A stretch of 64,000 nt of DNA, from assembly GCF_033439725.1 (NCBI RefSeq), contig NW_026944383.1, positions 3,286,001 through 3,350,000 of the forward strand. Direction: 5' to 3'. The notes beneath the pieces are model-generated. The model was given only the letters and a program-made list of their open reading frames with translations. It did no database searches and was not told where the DNA came from. The position numbers and the translations under genes were made by a program. Numbering within the stretch: position 1 is the stretch's first letter; each line of letters opens with the position of its first letter. Shown here piece by piece: positions 59,801 to 64,000 of the stretch. This DNA is from Neurospora tetraspora (Eukaryota > Ascomycota > Sordariomycetes > Sordariales > Sordariaceae).

Positions 59801-60777
59801 GAGAACTATACCTGTATCTACCGATAGGTAGAACCCTGATCTCGGTCTGATATGTAGAGGTAGTATTTCTACTATCTTCCTCTTGCTTAGGTGTTGGCGA
59901 TTAGTAAACCAGCTTCACAGGACATGTCACACACTACCTACCTATCTTTGCGATGTATAGCTTGCCTCTTGCCTCTTCTCATTTGGAATGTTACACAAGA
60001 CTCTCTATAGGATTATGATTATCGGTATATAGGTGGGCCAGACGAACCACGGAAAGTAGGGTAGATACATACATACTCCCCTATCATATCTCTTTCCCAT
60101 AATCCAGCCCGTCACTCAGCTGTCTGTGCAGTTCAGTTCTTCCAAGGGTCGCTTCCAGATAATGAGTGGTCAGAAGGAAGGATCAGGATTCAGAAGCGGT
60201 TGGCCGCGCATTTGGACAGTAAGCTCCCGCGTTGTGATAACAATCACTTGCATATGATATTTGTGTCCCATGGATTCGGGAGGGGAAGACAATTTTAATG
60301 ACTAGGAGTGACCGTATTCGATCTCTCATCTAGCCGGGGAAAAAGATGTTCTAGACCTGGGGTGCACAAGTTGATGCATGTGCTTGCGAAGAGACGAGGC
60401 GATGCTAGTGACTTGTTTCAGCGAAACTGAATGGGCGAATGGAAGAGATGTGTAAGTGGTTCTTTGTGACTACTTTAATCCTGGAGGACGTGTATACTGC
60501 TCTGCAACCTGAAGAGATTCGAGTGCGTATGAATAGATGCGCTAAGCGGAAAATCATCTGTTGAATTTCGTATGTCAGAGTTGTCATGCCAAGTCCTCCT
60601 ACACTGAGTGACATCCCGTGAGTGCCGTTGCGTTCTCTTAAAACACCCCATCGACCCAAGCGGTTGCAAAGTGTCCACGACGAAGTGAATGCATTCCCCA
60701 GCTAGGTGTATACAGAACGTAAAATAGAATATCCCTTTCATTCCTCTGTGCTTCCACGATACCTAGGCACCTGTCAT
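56877..60777. other. Spacer of 3.9 kb between two small orphan genes
   Basis: Both flanking genes are on the minus strand. Frames of 70-110 codons occur on both strands (for example 57395-57721 +, 58381-58686 -, 58973-59248 +). None has a recognised motif or a convincing splice partner. The part from 59700 to 60300 is A/T-richer and has many short TAGGTA-type words. I see no supported gene. Confidence 0.5.
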
Positions 60778-61304
60778 CTAAAAATCACCACCAGAGCCAT
60801 CTTTGATCCTGGTTATCAACTCCTTCAGACGCTTCTCCGTTGCAGGTGTGGTATGTCCTGGGTACTGCTTGTGATGGGGAGGACACGGCATGAGGGGGTC
60901 TCTGAAGTTGGCTGTTGTTGGACGGGGATTAGGTGTTAGAATATGTGCCAGAAGAATTCATCATGGAAATGTGTCCGTTCTTTGAACACCAGTAAGAACG
61001 AACATTGGCCATACACCGGACTTCAACCAAGGGATGGATGTATTTGGGAACAGTGATGGTGGGAAGAGATGGTGGTGGTGGGTTGACTGGCTGGATAATC
61101 GGTACCGAGAAAAGAGCGGATTGGACATCTCTACTTACTTGAGCTGAATCTCTGATCCGTCAATCTTATTTGGATCATATCATAGTCGACCCTGAACTTC
61201 TTGGTGTTCCATGTAACTGCAGCGCTGCTGTTACCGTTGCCGTTGCTGTTGTTGGCGGGGATGGCATCCGCAGCCGAATCGGGCATCAACTCGTCCGAGT
61301 TCAT
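60778..61304 (-). CDS. Small three-exon orphan protein
   Basis: Predicted 123-residue protein made of exons 61304-61139, 61086-61015 and 60911-60778 on the minus strand. Introns of 52 and 103 nt start with GTAAGT and GTATGG and end with CAG; a CTAAC branch lies before the last acceptor, and all phases match. After an Asn/Ser/Ala-rich start (about 30 residues), a charged block WNTKKFRVDYDMIQIRLTD looks helical. A Pro-rich linker (INPPPPSLPTITVPKYIHP) precedes VEVRSNFRDPLMPCPPHHKQ and the helical end TEKRLKELITRIKDGSGGDF. None of the exons alone exceeds 60 codons, so it is easily missed. I do not recognise the family. Amino-acid composition and the clean stop after a charged end support coding. 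Confidence 0.6.
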
Positions 61305-62136
61305 CTTCGGAACTTGTACGTTGTAACAAGGGAACTTTTTCTTTAGAAGAAGAAATTTGAGGTTTTGGGTGACTTTGCAAACAATGTGTCTTACGAAGAG
61401 GATTTGATGAGAACGGTCGTAGGGGAGAGTGTCTATTGTACCTGTTGAAGTTCGAGGTCACTGCAGGAAGGTATTTACAAGGATGAAGCAAGTGGGGACA
61501 AACCTAACAGATGAGAACAAACAGAGGGCACTAACATCCATCGAACTTGCCCTGCGGTAGCCGTTCCTACCTGCCAACTTTGCATGCTGCAAGGAAACAT
61601 ACGATTTCAAGACACAGCGTCTCTTGAGAATTGGGAAAGTGTACTGTCATGTACAACCAATGGAAAAAGATCTGAAACTGAGATTAGGCGTAGTATTCTG
61701 CTTTAGAACTGAGTACTCTTAACTACCTAGTCAGTAGATGTTAAGGAATGCAACATCTCCAGCTTGCCAACGACGTGAGGTCAAGGTGTTGAGGCGCTAT
61801 CAGCCCGTCCGAGTTGAGCGTGGAGCCCGTGCACAAGTGCTTGGGTGTGCTGGTGATCTTGGCATAAATGCCCCACTTTCAGGTACCCTGTGGTGGGTGC
61901 AACTGCTGCATGTGCAGCGAACTGCGCAAGCACCACACCCCTGGAGCTGTTTTAACTTCTCTTTGTCCCCGAACACACAATTCATCCCTCCTTCAACTCG
62001 GTTCAAGTGTTTGTCCTAACTTTCATCCATTGCCGTGTAAATATTCTTACATGGGACATCAATCGCGACTCTGTGCCACAGATCTTTTGGACCATTATCC
62101 ACCTACCCTATATCACTCGGCACAGCACCTTCAACC
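61305..62136. promoter_or_regulatory. Divergent promoter between the three-exon orphan gene and the SUZ gene
   Basis: About 830 bp between two divergent start codons. No coding gene is supported; the longest frames overlap the neighbours in other phases. Confidence 0.55.
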
Positions 62137-63039
62137 ATGGGCAAGAACGACAGCGTCCCTGACGCCTGGGATGATGATTGGGAATCTTTAGCGGACCGTG
62201 CGGCCGAAGGACGACCATCGCCAGAGCCAGAGAAGGAAGTTAAAATGACAAAGGCAGAAAGATTAGCTATGCACGCCGAGGCACAGCGGAAGCTATGGGA
62301 AGCAGCGTAGGATCCCCTTCCACTAATATTCAACATCTTCCTACAGACAATGGACCTTGTTAACTCGCTGCTCAGGGAATCGGAAAAGGAGATCAATTTT
62401 CTCGCGGCGACCAGCTCGGTGCCCCTTACTACGCCTTTCAAGCCAGCCATGAAGGTCCTCAGCCGCAGACCGGTAATTGCGAAAAGAGATCCGGTGACTG
62501 GACTAGAGCGATTAACGCTACAGGACGACGAGGACGATGACGAGGACAAGAGCAAAAAGCAAGAGACGCCAGAAGAGATCCGGATGCGTCAACAACGAGA
62601 ATTGGAGGAAAAGCAACGGCGATACGAGGAGGCACGAGCGAAGATCTTTGGCGAAGCAAGTCCTTCCTCCGGATTGTCAACACCCGGAAGCGTTACGCCG
62701 CCGAAGGAGACCGACAAGGCCGACAGGCCCCGCAGCGACAGACAAAACCACAAGCGAGGAAGAGGACGCGGAGGTATGCATCGTACCGACAGCCGACCGG
62801 AAAGCCAGACTCGCCGCCTACCGTTCAACCAACAATCAGCTCCCAGAGAGCTGTTCGACCCAAACTATTCGGCAAAGCCAGGCTCAAGCGGCCAGAGGCG
62901 GTCCGGAGAGGCCTCTCCGAACCTTAGCACATCAAATTCTCGGCGGGATGAAGATCAAGTCATCAGGGCACCGAGAGGCCCAGATAACAGTGGAAGAGCA
63001 GGATTTGGGTTCGCTCGTCGTGGAGGCCAAGCGGGATGA
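62137..63039 (+). CDS. SUZ-domain RNA-binding protein
   Basis: Predicted 277-residue protein. Exons are 62137-62306 and 62376-63039; the only acceptor that restores frame is the CAG at 62373-62375, giving a 69-nt intron with a TTAAC branch and the junction KLWEAAESEKEINFL. The start has a Trp/Asp-rich motif (DAWDDDWESLADRA). The block FKPAMKVLSRRP leads into the SUZ region (about residues 95-155), with RDPVTGLERLTLQ and a charged helix rich in Arg, Gln and Glu ending EEARAKIFG. SUZ is a short RNA-binding motif found in mRNA regulators. The C-terminus is Arg/Gly/Ser-rich (GRGRGG and GFGFARRGG), also typical of RNA binding. Stop codons of this gene and nar1 are 57 bp apart. Confidence 0.85.
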
Positions 63040-63096
63040 GTTCTATTATTCATATTGACGATCCTCCGATAGGTGTCTAACCTTGTGCGCGGCGCT

Positions 63097-64000
63097 CTAC
63101 CAGCCTCCGCCAATCTTCCCCGCGAGCTGGACGACTCTCTCAGTATCAGTCATCTTCTTCTCCTTGCCAACGTCACTGACAACCTCCCGGTAGCTTGTAT
63201 ACGCCAGTCTTTCCAGCTTTATCCCCGTCAATGTTGACCAGTGGGTCAAGACATTTCTGATATGCGAAGGCGAAATGCCATCAACATCCGGATCGGAACT
63301 ATCATCCTGGGCTCCCGAGTCTGGCTCGCCTCCCGAGAAGTACGCTTCATCGACTTCTTTCTGCCACTCCTTCTGTTCCAGGGGTCCTGGTTTTACAGCG
63401 AGACCCTTCCGGTCAACTACCACCGGGTCATCTACCTTTATCTGGCCACCTCCATTGGTACAGCCGCCTGGACAAGCCATTACCTCAACATAGCCGTAGT
63501 CCAAACCGTTACCTTTGCCTGCCGGTCTCTTGGCGCTACCAAACGGCTTTCCGCCAGGCATTCGGGATGCCTTTGCGGGTTTCAGCTTGCGGACCAAATT
63601 CTGAATATTTCGGAAGCCATAATATCGCGCCGCCTTGAACATAACCTCGCCCGATTTCGCAACCACCTTGTATTCAACAACGTCGGCGTTCCTCCCTGGT
63701 ACTGTCTGTATCTGGGAGCCAGGATTCTTCGCTTGCAAGTGGCGAAGGATGAAGTGCATGTTACCACCGGATGTGCCAGCTTCGCGTGACTGTTGACGGT
63801 GACCGGGCCGGAATAGGAAGTCGTGTATTGATGGGTCAGGAAATCGGGGAGTTTGGGGCGGCGCCGAGGCCGGCAGACCGAAAAAGTCAAGGCCTCTGGA
63901 TGCGGCAAGCATAAGAATCTCCTTGCTTGTAATAACGCAGTCGACGTCTCGTACACCTCTGCCCGGCTTGCCGTCCCCAGCCCAGACAGCATCCGTCAAC
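63097..64000 (-). CDS. nar1: Cytosolic Fe-S cluster assembly factor NAR1 (C-terminal part)
   Basis: C-terminal about 300 residues of NAR1, an iron-hydrogenase-like protein of the cytosolic iron-sulfur assembly machinery. The frame is open to the right window edge, so the N-terminus with its first Fe-S motif is outside. Visible features are the conserved block MACPGGCTNGGGQI with cluster-binding Cys residues, preceded by LDYGYVEV, and the family end with LAYTSYREV. The segment DFFGLPASAPP lies near the left of the visible part. An insert between GGQIKV and the C-terminal block is acidic. NARF-type proteins share the fold, but in fungi NAR1 is the usual single copy. It converges with the SUZ gene. 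Confidence 0.93.
   Translation of the reverse strand, partial: LTDAVWAGDGKPGRGVRDVDCVITSKEILMLAASRGLDFFGLPASAPPQTPRFPDPSIHDFLFRPGHRQQSREAGTSGGNMHFILRHLQAKNPGSQIQTVPGRNADVVEYKVVAKSGEVMFKAARYYGFRNIQNLVRKLKPAKASRMPGGKPFGSAKRPAGKGNGLDYGYVEVMACPGGCTNGGGQIKVDDPVVVDRKGLAVKPGPLEQKEWQKEVDEAYFSGGEPDSGAQDDSSDPDVDGISPSHIRNVLTHWSTLTGIKLERLAYTSYREVVSDVGKEKKMTDTERVVQLAGKIGGGW

Overview
The window looks like nuclear DNA of a filamentous ascomycete, most likely Neurospora or a close Sordariales relative. The evidence is: moderately GC-rich, intron-containing genes with short introns (mostly 50-110 nt) carrying GTRNGT donors, CTRAC-type branch points and YAG acceptors; pyrimidine-rich leaders; wide spacers; and a gene set (NIMA kinase, D-arabinono-lactone oxidase, REC8, a PurK-PurE fusion, SCH9) that matches, from memory, the ad-3B neighbourhood of Neurospora crassa linkage group I. 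I see no tRNA, rRNA, CRISPR, transposon, virus-like element or RIP-like AT-rich block.

Layout: (1) 1-2.7 kb: spacer and a C2H2 factor resembling MtfA. (2) 2.7-11.7 kb: a nine-kilobase spacer between two convergent genes with no convincing coding gene. (3) 11.7-20.4 kb: an ankyrin/BTB protein and the NIMA kinase nim-1, divergent, then alo-1. (4) 21.5-28.2 kb: a zinc-knuckle protein, the meiotic kleisin rec8 and the Rab escort protein mrs6. (5) 29.5-34.5 kb: a tiny secreted peptide, the PAT-complex subunit Asterix and ad-3B. (6) 35.1-44.4 kb: dus4, a cyclin of the Pch1/PchA type, the splicing factor prp4 and an S6K/Psk1-like AGC kinase. (7) 46.8-55.0 kb: a DOMON-cytochrome b561 protein, ATP synthase subunit h and the AGC kinase sch9. 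(8) 56.2-64 kb: two small multi-exon orphan genes, a SUZ-domain protein and the C-terminal part of nar1, which runs off the right edge.

Most genes are unrelated housekeeping functions and do not form one pathway. Themes that recur are growth and cell-cycle signalling (nim-1, an S6K/Psk1-like kinase, sch9, a transcriptional cyclin), RNA processing (prp4, dus4, SUZ protein) and membrane or protein biogenesis (mrs6, Asterix). Three small genes (57, 99 and 123 codons) were assembled by hand from splice signals and consistent reading phase. They are the least certain coding calls and the most likely to be missed by automatic annotation. I did not find a clearly new biological system; the best leads are the orphan small genes and the nine-kilobase convergent spacer.
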